Below, one piece after another: positions 23,216 to 33,218 of a stretch of DNA of 64,000 nt (its first letter is position 1; every line of letters starts with the position of its first letter). The position numbers and the translations under genes are program-made. The notes below the pieces were generated by a model, which ran no database searches, had not been told where the DNA came from, and saw nothing but the letters and a program-made list of their open reading frames with translations. The DNA comes from Paulownia fortunei (lineage: Eukaryota; Streptophyta; Magnoliopsida; Lamiales; Paulowniaceae), in assembly GCA_019321725.1 (NCBI GenBank), contig CM033111.1:9362001-9426000 (forward strand), given 5' to 3'.

Positions 23216-24600
23216 ATCATTTATCGAGACTTGTTTGTGATGACTTGTTTCAAACCACACCTATTAATGACACTTTCCCTAATGAACAACTATTTAATAT
23301 TTTTATTTTACCTTGGTTTGCTGACATTGTTAATTTTCTTGTGACAGAAAAGATGCCATCGCATTGGAACTCTCAAGATAAAAAGAAGTTTTTGATTGAG
23401 GTTAAAAAATTTTATTGGGATGATTCATACCTATTCAAATATTATCCAGATCAAATCTTTCGAAGATGTGTGCTTGACAATGAGATAGGTAATTTTGTCA
23501 AATTTTGTCATTCAGAAGCATGTGGTAGTCATTTTTCTATAAAGAAAACTACTGCAAAGATCTTGCAATGTGGATTTTATTGGCCAACTCTTTTCAAAGA
23601 CACTTACACTTTATGCAAAAGTTGTGAAAATTGTCAAAAGTTAGGGTCCCTGTCAAAGAAAAATATGATGCCCCTACACCCTATCCTATTGATTGAAATC
23701 TTTGACTATTGGGGTATTAATTTTATGGGGCCATTTCTATTATCATTCAATTTTTTTTACATACTGGTTGCTATATATTATGTTTCAAAATGGATCGAGG
23801 CAATTTCTTGTTGAAACAATGATCATAAAATAGTGATAAATTTTTTGAAAGAAAATATTTTAAGTTAATTAGAATTCCTAGATCTATTATCAGTGATGGG
23901 GGAAAATATTTTTATAACAAAGTTTTTGGAAATTTAATGAGAAAATATAGAATCATATATAAAGTTGCAACCCCTTATCACCCTCAGACAAATGGACAAG
24001 TTGAACTTGCAAATAGGAAGATAAAATAAATTTTGGAGAAAATAGTTAACCCAAACCCTAAAGATTGGTCTCTTTGACTTACTGATACACTTTGGGCATA
24101 TAGAACTGCTTTCAAAACATCATTAGGCATGTCTCCTTATAGGATAGTTTATGAAAAAGCTTGTCATTTACCTGTCGAACTTGAATATAAAGCTTATTGG
24201 GCAATCAAAATGTTTAACTTCAACCTTGATGAAGCTTTAAAATTACGCAAATTGCAAATCAATGAACTACAAGAACTGAGAAATGATATATGAGAATTCT
24301 AAAATTTATAAAGTAAGAATCAAAGATTTTCATTATAATAAATTTTCAAGAAAAATATTTGAGGTTGGTCAAAAGGTTTTGTTTTATAATTCTTGATTGC
24401 ATTTGTTTCCTGGAAAATTAAGATCAAGTTGGAGTGGTCCTTTTGTTGTAAAAAAAGTATATCCTTATAGGGCAATTGATATTGAAAATCCTAGAAATGG
24501 TAACATATTCAAAGTAAATGGACAAAGAGTTAAACTATTTCTAGAAAATCAATTTTCACAAGAGGAAATTCTTTTTCTTTCTAACCCTTGTTATAATTAG
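23209..24600 (+). pseudogene. Ty3/gypsy integrase, broken
   Basis: HHCC zinc finger intact in the first open piece: H101, H108, C139 and C142 counted from 23209. The core domain follows: I-E-I-F-D-Y-W-G-I-N-F-M-G-P-F holds the first region (normally W-G-x-D, here N replaces the catalytic D), and V-S-K-W-I-E-A near 23790. After stops, A-T-P-Y-H-P-Q-T-N-G-Q-V-E near 23968 carries the glutamate, then W-A-Y-R-T-A-F-K-T. The C-terminal part (24397-24600) reads F-P-G-K-L-R-S-S-W-S-G-P-F, the GPY/F module, and N-G-Q-R-V-K. At least six stops. Non-functional. Confidence 0.88.
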
Positions 24601-25475
24601 TATTGTATATACTCATTTTCTCTGATATTATTTTTTTTCTTTTTTTTCTTTTCCCGATTAAATGGTAGATAACGGTACCCCGTGGCTATAAAAGTCAGAC
24701 TTGTCAGTTTCCCAATAACTAAAATCTTTGTATAAATTTTCTTTACTTTTCTCATTCTCTTTTGTTGTTCTTTTCAAAATGGGTGACGTTTTTCTAACTC
24801 TCAAGAAGCGATTTCCATTTTTTCCTAAAAATGCAATTTTAAAAATTTATAAAATCAAGATTGAAAGATTGAGGATGCTTATGCACAAGGGCATCCCGGA
24901 GGACATACAATGGATAATTGAAGCAGGCGAAAAAAATGAAAGTTTGTCATATTTGTGCTAGATGGACTTGCAACACAAAGTATTATTTTTTAGGAATGGT
25001 CTCTAAAAATCGAGAAGATAAACTTAAATTCATTATGGATAGACTGAGTAAGGAGTCTTTAGATCACATATATTGACTCTTGAGACGCATTCATGTGGAT
25101 TGGTACATCGTACAATTATTGATTTATGAGATCATTTTCGAAATGAATATGAGCTTTATAGTCTTGGGAATCTAACATTAAAAGATTCTGTTTGCCAGTT
25201 TATAAGAAAACTGGATAGGAAGCATATCCTCGACCCATAAAGGACGTTTAAGCCGTTACTGGATGTAAAATCAGAGGAAGATGTGAGTCACAATCACAAC
25301 TATATGTACATACACTTGTTAGTATGTAATTGGTAAATTTTGTATGTGTCCTTATTTTCAACCTTTTTGACAAAAGAAAAAGACATGCAATAAATGCATT
25401 CCCTGTTCACACTTCAATAAATATCACCATATTTACTCTAATTTTTGCACAACTTATTTTCAAAAAGAAAAAAAA
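24601..25475 (+). other. Post-integrase spacer upstream of LOG; small unknown frame
   Basis: Contains a TATA-like TATAAAAG at 24687-24694 in CGTGGCTATAAAAGTCAG, then an ATG at 24779 opening about 60 codons (M-G-D-V-F-L-T-L-K-K...) to TAG at 24961. I do not recognise this peptide, and the following sequence continues with mixed frames. It could be a remnant of the Athila env-like region, part of the captured donor transcript, or chance. From 25196 on it is shared with copy A and ends in an A-rich leader before the LOG ATG. Confidence 0.45.
24687..24694 (+). promoter_or_regulatory. Possible internal TATA box upstream of LOG
   Basis: TATAAAAG in a locally GC-richer stretch (GGTACCCCGTGGC) about 790 bp before the LOG start. 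It could be a captured or subgenomic promoter; copy A is truncated before this point, so there is no comparison. Confidence 0.3.
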
Positions 25476-26128
25476 ATGGAAGTTTCTTCAACTCGCAAAT
25501 TTAATTCCATTTGTGTTTTTGTGGATCTAATCTAGGAAAAAATGGTGAGTTTATAGGGACAACCAATAACCTTGGTAGAACTTTAGCAGAAAGAAAAATT
25601 CATTTAGTGTATGGGGGAGGCAGTTTGGGGTTAATGGGGAGTGTTGCTATTTCTGTTTATGTAGGAGGTGTCAAAGTTATGGGAGTTATCCCAAAATCTT
25701 TAACAGTACAGAATATCACAGGTATGACTATTGAAGATAAGCTAAAAGTGTCACATATTCAGGACAGAATGCCTAACATGTTAAACAATGCGGATGCATT
25801 CATCATTCTACCTGGCGATTTTGGTACACTGGAGGAATTATTTCAAGTTGTCTCTTGGGCACAACTCAACATTCACCAAAAACCTATAGGTATTCTTAAT
25901 GTTAATGGTTTTTATGATGGTTTGCTATCTTTTGCAGATCATGCTGTGAAAAAAGATTTTATTTCAACTTCTGCGAGAAGAATCATCATTTCTGCTCCGA
26001 CACCTGACCAGCTGATTGATCAACTTCTAGCATATGTGCCAGAACCTGATCCAGGCTTGGCCAATGTGGATTGGTCCAACAGGAACAATGGTCAAAAATA
26101 CAAATTGAATTTGACTCTTAGTCTGTAA
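25476..26128 (+). pseudogene. LOG-like: LOG-family cytokinin riboside 5'-monophosphate phosphoribohydrolase, captured copy B
   Basis: About 217 codons from ATG 25476 to TAA 26128, the usual LOG length, with no intron. A 1-bp loss in a T-run near 25517-25521 shifts the frame after I-C-V-F; beyond it the frame is open to the end. Motifs: C-G-S-N, L-V-Y-G-G-G-S-L-G-L-M-G, G-V-I-P-K-S-L, then the family signature P-G-G-x-G-T-x2-E-E appears as P-G-D-F-G-T-L-E-E (about residues 113-121), S-W-A-Q-L, I-G-I-L-N-V-N-G-F, I-I-I-S-A-P-T. The usual R-K-A block before the signature reads R-M-P-N. The enzyme family releases active cytokinin bases in the cytosol. The D in the PGG position and the frameshift suggest no activity. 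Eukaryotic LOG-like C-terminus; donor gene not in this window. Confidence 0.92.
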
Positions 26129-27824
26129 TACTTATTGTTAATGATTTTATCTAATAGTATGTATTTTTTTTTGTTTCAGCTTCAGGTGATATCTTTCAAA
26201 CTCTACTTTCCTATCTATTTTTGACATTAGGGACAATGTCTCGATTAGGTTGGGGGAGGAATAATTAATATCATGACTGGTATGTTCAATGTGTGTTTTT
26301 CTAATATTTAAAAAAAATCAAGCATGTTTTTTTGATAGGTCCGTTGAAAGCATGAAAAAAAGGTGGCTGAGTAAAGGGTAATTGTAACACTCTTGAGACG
26401 CATCCCTATTTTTTGCATGACATGACAGGTTTGTGAAGTTTTTAACAAATGTTTGTGAATTACTATTTTTTTTTTTAGTCATAGAGGTTCTTCCAACTTC
26501 AATAATTAAAATTAAGCATGAATAATATGGTTTGATTGATTATGGGTGTTATTTTGGACTTTGATGTTATTATTTGGTTAATATATTTTTGCGATAATTA
26601 TACTCAAATTTTATTTTGCACAAATAGTTATGTTATTCCTTGTGAAGACAATCATGTCAAAATAGATAGTTCTTATGCACTTGCTCTAATCATCACTTAA
26701 ATCTTCAACATGTAGGGGTTGAGTATTAGAACTTTTACTTTTGGTCTATCGAGGCGAACAACTGATAGTGCACCACTAGAAAAATAATTAAGACATTAGG
26801 CTTTCTAGCACCATTGTCAAATTAGCTTGTTCCCCATATGATGTTTCAAAAAAACATCTCCCTAGTAAACCAGTTTGAGCCTTACAATAAATAAATATTT
26901 ATTTTTGTAACCATGTCTTTTTACCTAACCTAAATATACTATTATCCAACCCTTGTTCTAAAAATGATTGGAGTTTAAGAGACATTCAATTGACAGCTTG
27001 AACTTACAAAAGAAATTTACATTGGAATAGAAGATAAGTATGGGGGAGTATCTCTTAAAAGAAAAAAAAAACAATAATAAAAAAAATAGAAGAAAAAAAA
27101 TTTGCAAAGTACTACAAGTTGCAATTAAAAATGAGTTGTTGCAAGATGAATAATAGGGGTCTAATTTAATAACAATAGACCCCAGTGTGAAATTTGTGGA
27201 GTTTGAGAATTCTTTATCGATAAATTCTATGTCTCTAATTCCATGAAATTTTTAGAACCTTTGTTGCATCCTATCCTTTTATTTCTTAACTACATCACCA
27301 CCCTTTGGCCTCATTACAATTTTTGTTGAAAACCTTTTGATTTCGTGTGGTGCCTTCAGTGTAGTGGAGATTTGCACCAAAGAAAAAGCCTATGGTGTTT
27401 AACTTTTCTGTTAGAGATTGGGTGATGGTTTTTATAAGGTTTTATGAGAATTCACTTATTTGAAACATGCATAGTTTCATCACTATTGACATTAAATATC
27501 TACACACACATTTGAGTATGCTTATTGTGAAAATATATTGATTTTTGAATGATTAAGAGTTAAACTCAACACTTGTTTGATTTTATTTCCATATTACTTT
27601 GTTGCTTTATGAGAATAAAAGTTAGAAGATAGTTATTATAGGTGTTTGTAGGTATCACTGCTGAAAACTTTCACGAGACTATAACTCGTCCTCTATGGGC
27701 CGCCTAGGGGTTTAAAGACTTGTTGTATATGCTAAATTCAATCGTGATTTCCTATGAAAGTGGATTAGTTTATGTTTGTTTTAGACTTGCTCGAGGACAA
27801 GTAAGGGTTAAGTGTGGGAGAATT
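26129..27824 (+). other. 3' non-coding region of Athila-like copy B with two purine tracts
   Basis: Holds an acceptor-like pyrimidine run ending TTGTTTCAG (to 26179), a G-rich tract TTAGGTTGGGGGAGGA (about 26245-26260) after ATTAGGGACAATGTCTCG, and about 1.5 kb without coding signal. It ends in the polypurine tract AGTGTGGGAGAATT (27811-27824) directly before the LTR. Colinear with 5898-7774 of copy A. Confidence 0.75.
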
Positions 27825-29435
27825 TGATAAATGCATATTTTGACATATTTTTATATAAAATCCTATATATTTTTCTTGCTTTATTCTTATTAATATTATT
27901 GTTTTACTAATGTTTTATGTTATGGAATAAATAGAAGCATGTTTCCAAACTTGTGCAGTTTTTGCAATTTGAGCATAACTTCATGATCAAAAGCCATATG
28001 GACCTAAAACTTATTTCATTTGAAAGTGAAGAGATAGAGGTACAACTCTTCTATTAGAAGCTCAGCCTAATTCAGTTTTGATGATAGCAGAAAATTCGTC
28101 CAAATAGTTGTACAAAATGGATCACCAAAATTCTGATCAGAGTTCAGCCCAGTATTGACTTATTTTACCAATTCAGTTATATCTCTTGAGCCCACATTTA
28201 TTTTGGACTGAAATTCAGATATGTTATACAAAAGAGGTAAATAAACAAGTTTTCTGAACATAAGATAGTGTGAAAATATGTCAAAATGGTAAAAACATAA
28301 GCTGCAAGTTGATGCTACTATTAAAGGGTGGCTCTTGGACATGACTTGGTAATTTGACTATATCTTCTTCATCCAACTGCCAAATTTTGACAAAATATAT
28401 ATGAAAATATATCAGTACCGAAAGATCTATAATTTTAATTCTTCACGCATCCTCAAAATCTGGTTGTATCTGATTGAAAAATGCAATTCAACTCAGTAGG
28501 TGAGAAATTTGTGTAACAACTTACCAACTCTTGGCAACTAGCATACCACTTCATTAATCCCTCCATTATTTGTTTGGTCTCTAGCTTACTCCAAGTACTA
28601 TAAATAGGCCATATATTAAGCTTGTAAGAGGAGGGGGTAGAGGGTTTCTTTAGACTAAGTTATCTAGTTTGTATGTTTTCTAGTATTGTAAGTTTTCCAG
28701 TAGTAATAGAAATGCATTCTCTAGTTTCTCTTATATTTTTAGTCTTTGCTATTTTTATTATGTCTTTCTAAATTTTATTTTGGTGAGAAAAAAGGGTGAA
28801 CCTCTTGATGGAGGAAGATGAATGGTTATAAGGGTAGAAAATATTTAAGTATGTTGTATTATTATTTTTATTTTTGATCTAAACCCTACTTGTTTTGTGG
28901 TGATTCTTGATTTATGTATCTCCAATGGTACAACAAATACTTGGGTTCATTTAGCTTATTGTACAGTTTTACCCCACCGACTGCTAATGTAAAACCTTGA
29001 TTTGCTATTGACAAAGGTGTGCATAAATGCTTGATCCCATAAATAAGTATTGGCGTTAAGAGATAATTTGCAATAGTAAGACAATATCATGATTACCTTA
29101 TTGTATGAGTTACTTGATAATATCTTTCCATTGGAACCTTCATTATGTATGGATTCCAATTGTGGCAATTAATAGAGGTAAAAAGAATAAATAACCATTT
29201 CTCTATCCAAAACTCAAGAGTGGATCCCTAATCCTCAGTACTTTTATTACTTTGATTTTTTTTAGTTACAACATACATTAATTGTTCATATATTTTGATT
29301 CACATAAACTCCATCTTTTTAGAAATATAAAATTGAATTCTTCAAACAACTTCCCTGTGGATCGACCTCGGACTCACGAGAAATTTATTACTTAATATAA
29401 CCTGTACTTGGGTTTGCAACCTTAAAGTTGTAGCA
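27825..29435 (+). repeat. 3' LTR of Athila-like copy B
   Basis: Starts TGATAAATGCATATTTTGAC and ends CTTAAAGTTGTAGCA; 1611 bp. TATAAATA at 28599-28606. Differs from the 5' LTR at many sites in the first ~600 bp and fewer after that. Confidence 0.95.
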
Positions 29436-29980
29436 ATCCTCAAGTACTTGAGAAAGATTAAGGATATCTTTCTGATATACGGCAATAGAGAACTAAAATT
29501 GGAGGGATATATAGACTCTAGTTTTCAGTCTGATATAGATGACTCAAAGTCCATGTCTAGATACATATTCACATGAATGGTGGTGCGGTCAGTTGGAAGA
29601 CTTTCAAGCAAAAGACGACTGTAAACTCTACCATAGAAGCTGAATATATTACTGCATCAGATAAAACAAAAGAAGCTATTTGGATAAGAAATTTCATCTA
29701 AAGGTTGGGTGTAGTTCCATCTATTGTTGATTCACTTATAATTTACTATGATAACAATGAAGACATTGCACAAGCAAAGAAGCCAAGATCTCATTAAAGA
29801 TCCAAGCACATAAAGAGACGATATCACTTAATCAGAGAGAACATTGGTAGAGGCGGCATCATTGCTGATCGAGGTAGTAGACCCACTTACTAAGCCCTTA
29901 GCATAGAAGATATTCGGCAGATATCTTGAAAAGATGGGTCTTAGATACATAGGCAATTAGAATTAGGACAAGTGGGAGAT
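29436..29980 (+). pseudogene. copia RNase H end and purine tract (right part of the split copia)
   Basis: Begins with the repeated ATCCT and resumes the copia text: S-S-F-Q-S-D-I-D-D-S-K-S-M-S near 29520, A-V-S-W-K near 29590, then T-I-E-A-E-Y-I-T-A-S-D and I-Y-Y-D-N-N near 29750. It ends with AGGACAAGTGGGAGAT, the purine tract before the LTR. A frameshift and several stops are present. Target duplication copy at 29436-29440. Confidence 0.88.
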
Positions 29981-32190
29981 TGTTAGAGTGGGATGCCCAA
30001 TGCCCCAATTAGATTGGGTATATTGTACTCTTTTTCTTTTATAAAAATAATCTTATTGACAATCATATTAAAAAAAAGCATTTTCTATATCCTAGACATG
30101 CATCTTTTATTTCTGCACATTAGATAAAGTCCTAAGATCAAATTTAGCTATGGGACATGGTCGCACGTATGATGATGATCGTAGAATATACCTTTAAGGT
30201 TTTGGTCTTAAATAAGTTCCGAGTTGAGAGCTTTTTGAAATAGAATATCAAATAGCTCAGTAAGACTCGTACATATGATGCATGCTCATGAGACGAGGAT
30301 GTCGCATTCCATTGGCATTAACATGGAGACACAAATATATGTATATGGGTGCTTATTAGTGAACAAGTACACTGAACATGGCTTGAAAGAAATTATTAGT
30401 TGGAGGTTTTGCCTGTCAAAATAGAAATTTCTGTGTTGCGATAGTACACGGCTAGTCCTGGGACTTGAGGCATGATGGTAGCCTTGTGTGCATCCTGCAA
30501 TACTTTGATATATCTTGTGATTACTTAACTATTACAAAGGGGTTATGTTGGGTATTGCACTAGTGTGCATAGAGGTTTGTCAGTAGCCAACATAGAATTC
30601 GATATTTATTTTTTTAAACAAGAGAATCTCTTGGATTTTCATAGTTCGTGATTCAAAAATCTTGGGTAAGGCAGGATGAATCATGATTCATTAGGAATCA
30701 TTGAAACTTGAAATGCGACCACAATTATTGAATCATTTGGGGTTTTGACTTATAATCCATGCCCTAAATTTAATCGGGAGATTAGCTATTGAAAGAACCG
30801 TATATGTATGGTACTCACAACTGAAATAGGTTTACTCACTATTTCACCTAAGACTAGTTTATCATAATTACTTGTTAGGTGTTTTCATGGATAGTTATGT
30901 TCTTGGAATTAAGGAGTTAACTCCAAAATGGATTAATTAATTGGAATAATTGTTATTTGTAAGTTGCAAATGTTGTAAGCCTACTACTAACTTAGTAATT
31001 AACTTAAAAGGGTCACACATCTTTATGGAAAGTAACATTTCTAATTTTAGGATTTATTAATTAATTAATTAAGAGTTCTATTTAATTTAATGATTAAATT
31101 AAATTATTCAATTAAGTAATTGGATTATTTAATTGGACCTAATTTGGTTAGGAAGTCCAAATAGAGTAAATTAAATTAATTAATTGGATTAATTAATTAG
31201 ATTGATTTGTGGATTTTTACGTCCAAACCCAAAAATTAATGTGGATCACTTAAGAAACACACTAAAATATGAAGAGAATAAATTAAATAAATATGATTTA
31301 TTTAATTAACATATTTAGAAATAAAATACTATAGTGATCGATTTTTATTCCATAAAAATTGGCCACTAGGATTTATTTAATATATAAATATATTTATGGT
31401 ATATAGATTTGATATATATCTATCTTGATAATTATTTGAAGAGTTCAAATTAATATCAAGAATGTATATAGATAATTTTGATGATTAATGTAGTTTCAAG
31501 TAAGTCCACATACATAGGTGAGAGAAAAATATAAGAGTTGTAGGAAGATTTGAAATCCTTCCAAAATAAAAGTTTGAAATAATTCAAAGTTGACAAACTC
31601 TCTAGGAGTTGGAGTTGGAGCAAAATTTTACCCCCTACTAACTGGGATGACCGAAAATTAGCAAGGAATAATAAGTAAAAATTATTTTGTTAAGTCTTCT
31701 ATTTTTTCTCTCCAAGAAAATAAAGAAAATGAAAGAAAAAGAAAAAGTGTTTTCTTGAAATCTTGATTTTCTTTTTTTATATTCAAGTTTCAAGAACGTA
31801 AAGAATCAATCTTTATTATTCTTGAAAGTTTGTTCTTGATCCATGAATTGGATTAAAAACAATTTACTCCGTATGTAAATTAGTAAACGATTAAAAAGAT
31901 ACTAGCGAATCTTTTTAATTGGTGTTGCTTTTTTATATTGTGAACCTAATAGAGAGGAAACACTTGAATTCCTGTGAGTTCTAAAAGTTCAGGATAAACA
32001 ATTGATTACTTCGTTCCCTGCTACAACTGGAGTGCGAGAAAGATATAATCTGAATTTAATATTTGTGTATATGTTTACATGAATAAGCACGATCATTTGA
32101 ATCGCTTGTGAGGGGTTATTTATATTTATGTTTGATAAAAAAATTTAATTTTTTACTGCGTATGCTCCTGCTATTATAACGAACCCAATA
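29981..32190 (+). repeat. LTR of the old copia element (2.2 kb)
   Basis: Starts TGTTAGAGTGGGATGCCCAA and ends ATAACGAACCCAATA (CA mutated to TA). Colinear with the LTR at 55354-57600 on the other strand. Long for a copia LTR. Confidence 0.92.
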
Positions 32191-33218
32191 GTGGTATCAG
32201 AGCCACGATTTCGCTTATTCAGTGAATTTCAAATTTGTTTATGCATGTTTTTAAATTGTTTGAATTCATGTAAAGTATGTAAAATTTGATTTTGCATATT
32301 TTCAGCAATTTTTAATTGGAATTATTTTTTTTTATTTTCTAAAATATTAAAATTAAATGTTAATTTTAATTATTTTTGAAAATTTATTTTTCAAAGAAAA
32401 AATATTTTTCAAGCAATTAAAATTTATCCCAAGTCAAAAATTGCATTTAACAACTTAGTAAATTTACTTTTTTTGGTAATTTGCATGTGATGTTAATTAT
32501 GAGTATGTATGGGATGATCATGAGTAATTAGACCAATGTGATTGATTTTGTTTAATGTATTTGGTTTTAAAATAGGATTTGCGAGTCTCTTATTCCATCT
32601 ATGTAAGTTGTTTAATTTTCTGCAAAGAGAGTAGAATAGATGGTGAGATTTTTTTTCTTTAGAAGACGACGGAGAATCAAGAAGGAAGTTCCAAAGAAGG
32701 CCTATCTTTGTATGAGATACAATTATGTAATAGAATAAGTTCTATTTCATTTTATTACCCTTAGACTGACCTTAGGTCCATTTTTGTCTCAAATGGACTG
32801 CATAGGACTGGTTCATGATCATTCATTTATTTAAGTATGTATTAGTTGTATGCTTGGGATTTTATTTAATGCTTTTACGTTTGCACAATGGTATTACGAT
32901 ATCATGCATTAAATAACCAATCTAATTTATATTATGATGAGGTCTTGGATAAAATTTAAACCCCACTTAATTTACTAAAATTAAGTGAAAGAATTTTTAG
33001 AAAATTTAATTTCAAACAAAAATGGATAAGTTTGGTACATGCCTACCATCAAAGGTAGAGACATGACGACCGCTACCGCACTTGATCACTGGCCATGAGT
33101 CATAGGGTGGTTTTGTGTTGGAAAGTTATGATCTCTATCAAGCATTGAGATGCTCGTGGGATGTAATCATCATTATATTGCCCATAAGTCGTGGGACATC
33201 TTGATGCTCTATCTACAC
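32191..33218 (+). other. Second primer-binding site and leader after the old copia LTR
   Basis: G-TGGTATCAGAGCC (PBS at 32192-32204, initiator-Met tRNA type) and then about 1 kb colinear with the untranslated leader of the younger copia (61867-63182). Shared text includes the GACATGACGACCGCTACCGC segment near 33061 and GTGGGACATCTTGATGCTCT near 33191. Homology stops at TCTATCTACAC (33218). A leader downstream of what should be a 3' LTR means two tandem internal regions once shared this LTR. The GC-rich block of the younger leader is absent here (at about 32322). Confidence 0.85.

Larger units (their letters stand above)
17382..29435 (+). mobile_element. Complete Athila-like Ty3/gypsy retrotransposon with captured LOG gene, copy B (12,054 bp)
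   Basis: Both LTRs (TG...CA), 5-bp target duplication, primer-binding site for tRNA-Asp, gag, protease, RT, RNase H and integrase in gypsy order, then a spacer, an intronless LOG gene, a long 3' non-coding region, purine tract and 3' LTR. Athila-like assignment rests on the long LTRs (about 1.6 kb), the TGGCGCCGTTGCCG primer site, the Gag text and the long post-integrase region. All coding parts contain stops or frameshifts, so it is not autonomous now. Both LTRs differ visibly, more in their first 600 bp than afterwards, so the insertion is not recent. Confidence 0.92.
15300..33218 (+). mobile_element. Old Ty1/copia element (plus), split by a nested Athila-like element
   Basis: Colinear with the younger copia on the minus strand at 55354-64000. 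It has GAG-pre-integrase/integrase/RT at 15300-17381, then the nested insertion 17382-29435, then the rest of RNase H at 29436-29962, purine tract, LTR 29981-32190, primer-binding site and leader 32191-33218. The 5' LTR, gag and protease are missing: the element begins abruptly at the satellite junction (ATGAGCCTATGACATGC). The ORF is littered with stops and indels, so this is the oldest layer of the nest. Confidence 0.85.

Noticed and set aside
25476..26128. LOG region as a horizontally acquired bacterial gene or T-DNA remnant
   Set aside because: Its length, plant-like C-terminal tail, the position inside a plant retrotransposon in two copies and the shared UTR-like flanks fit capture of a spliced plant mRNA better; no T-DNA border or bacterial neighbour is seen.
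25511..26128. Claim that the LOG frame of copy B is kept open by selection
   Set aside because: One frameshift and one signature-residue change in 650 bp is not clearly fewer than expected from the neighbouring gag-pol decay; no statistics were possible here.
18504..29168. Two near-identical 70-codon minus-strand frames at 18504-18716 and 28956-29168
   Set aside because: They are duplicated only because they lie in the two LTRs of the same element, antisense to transcription.
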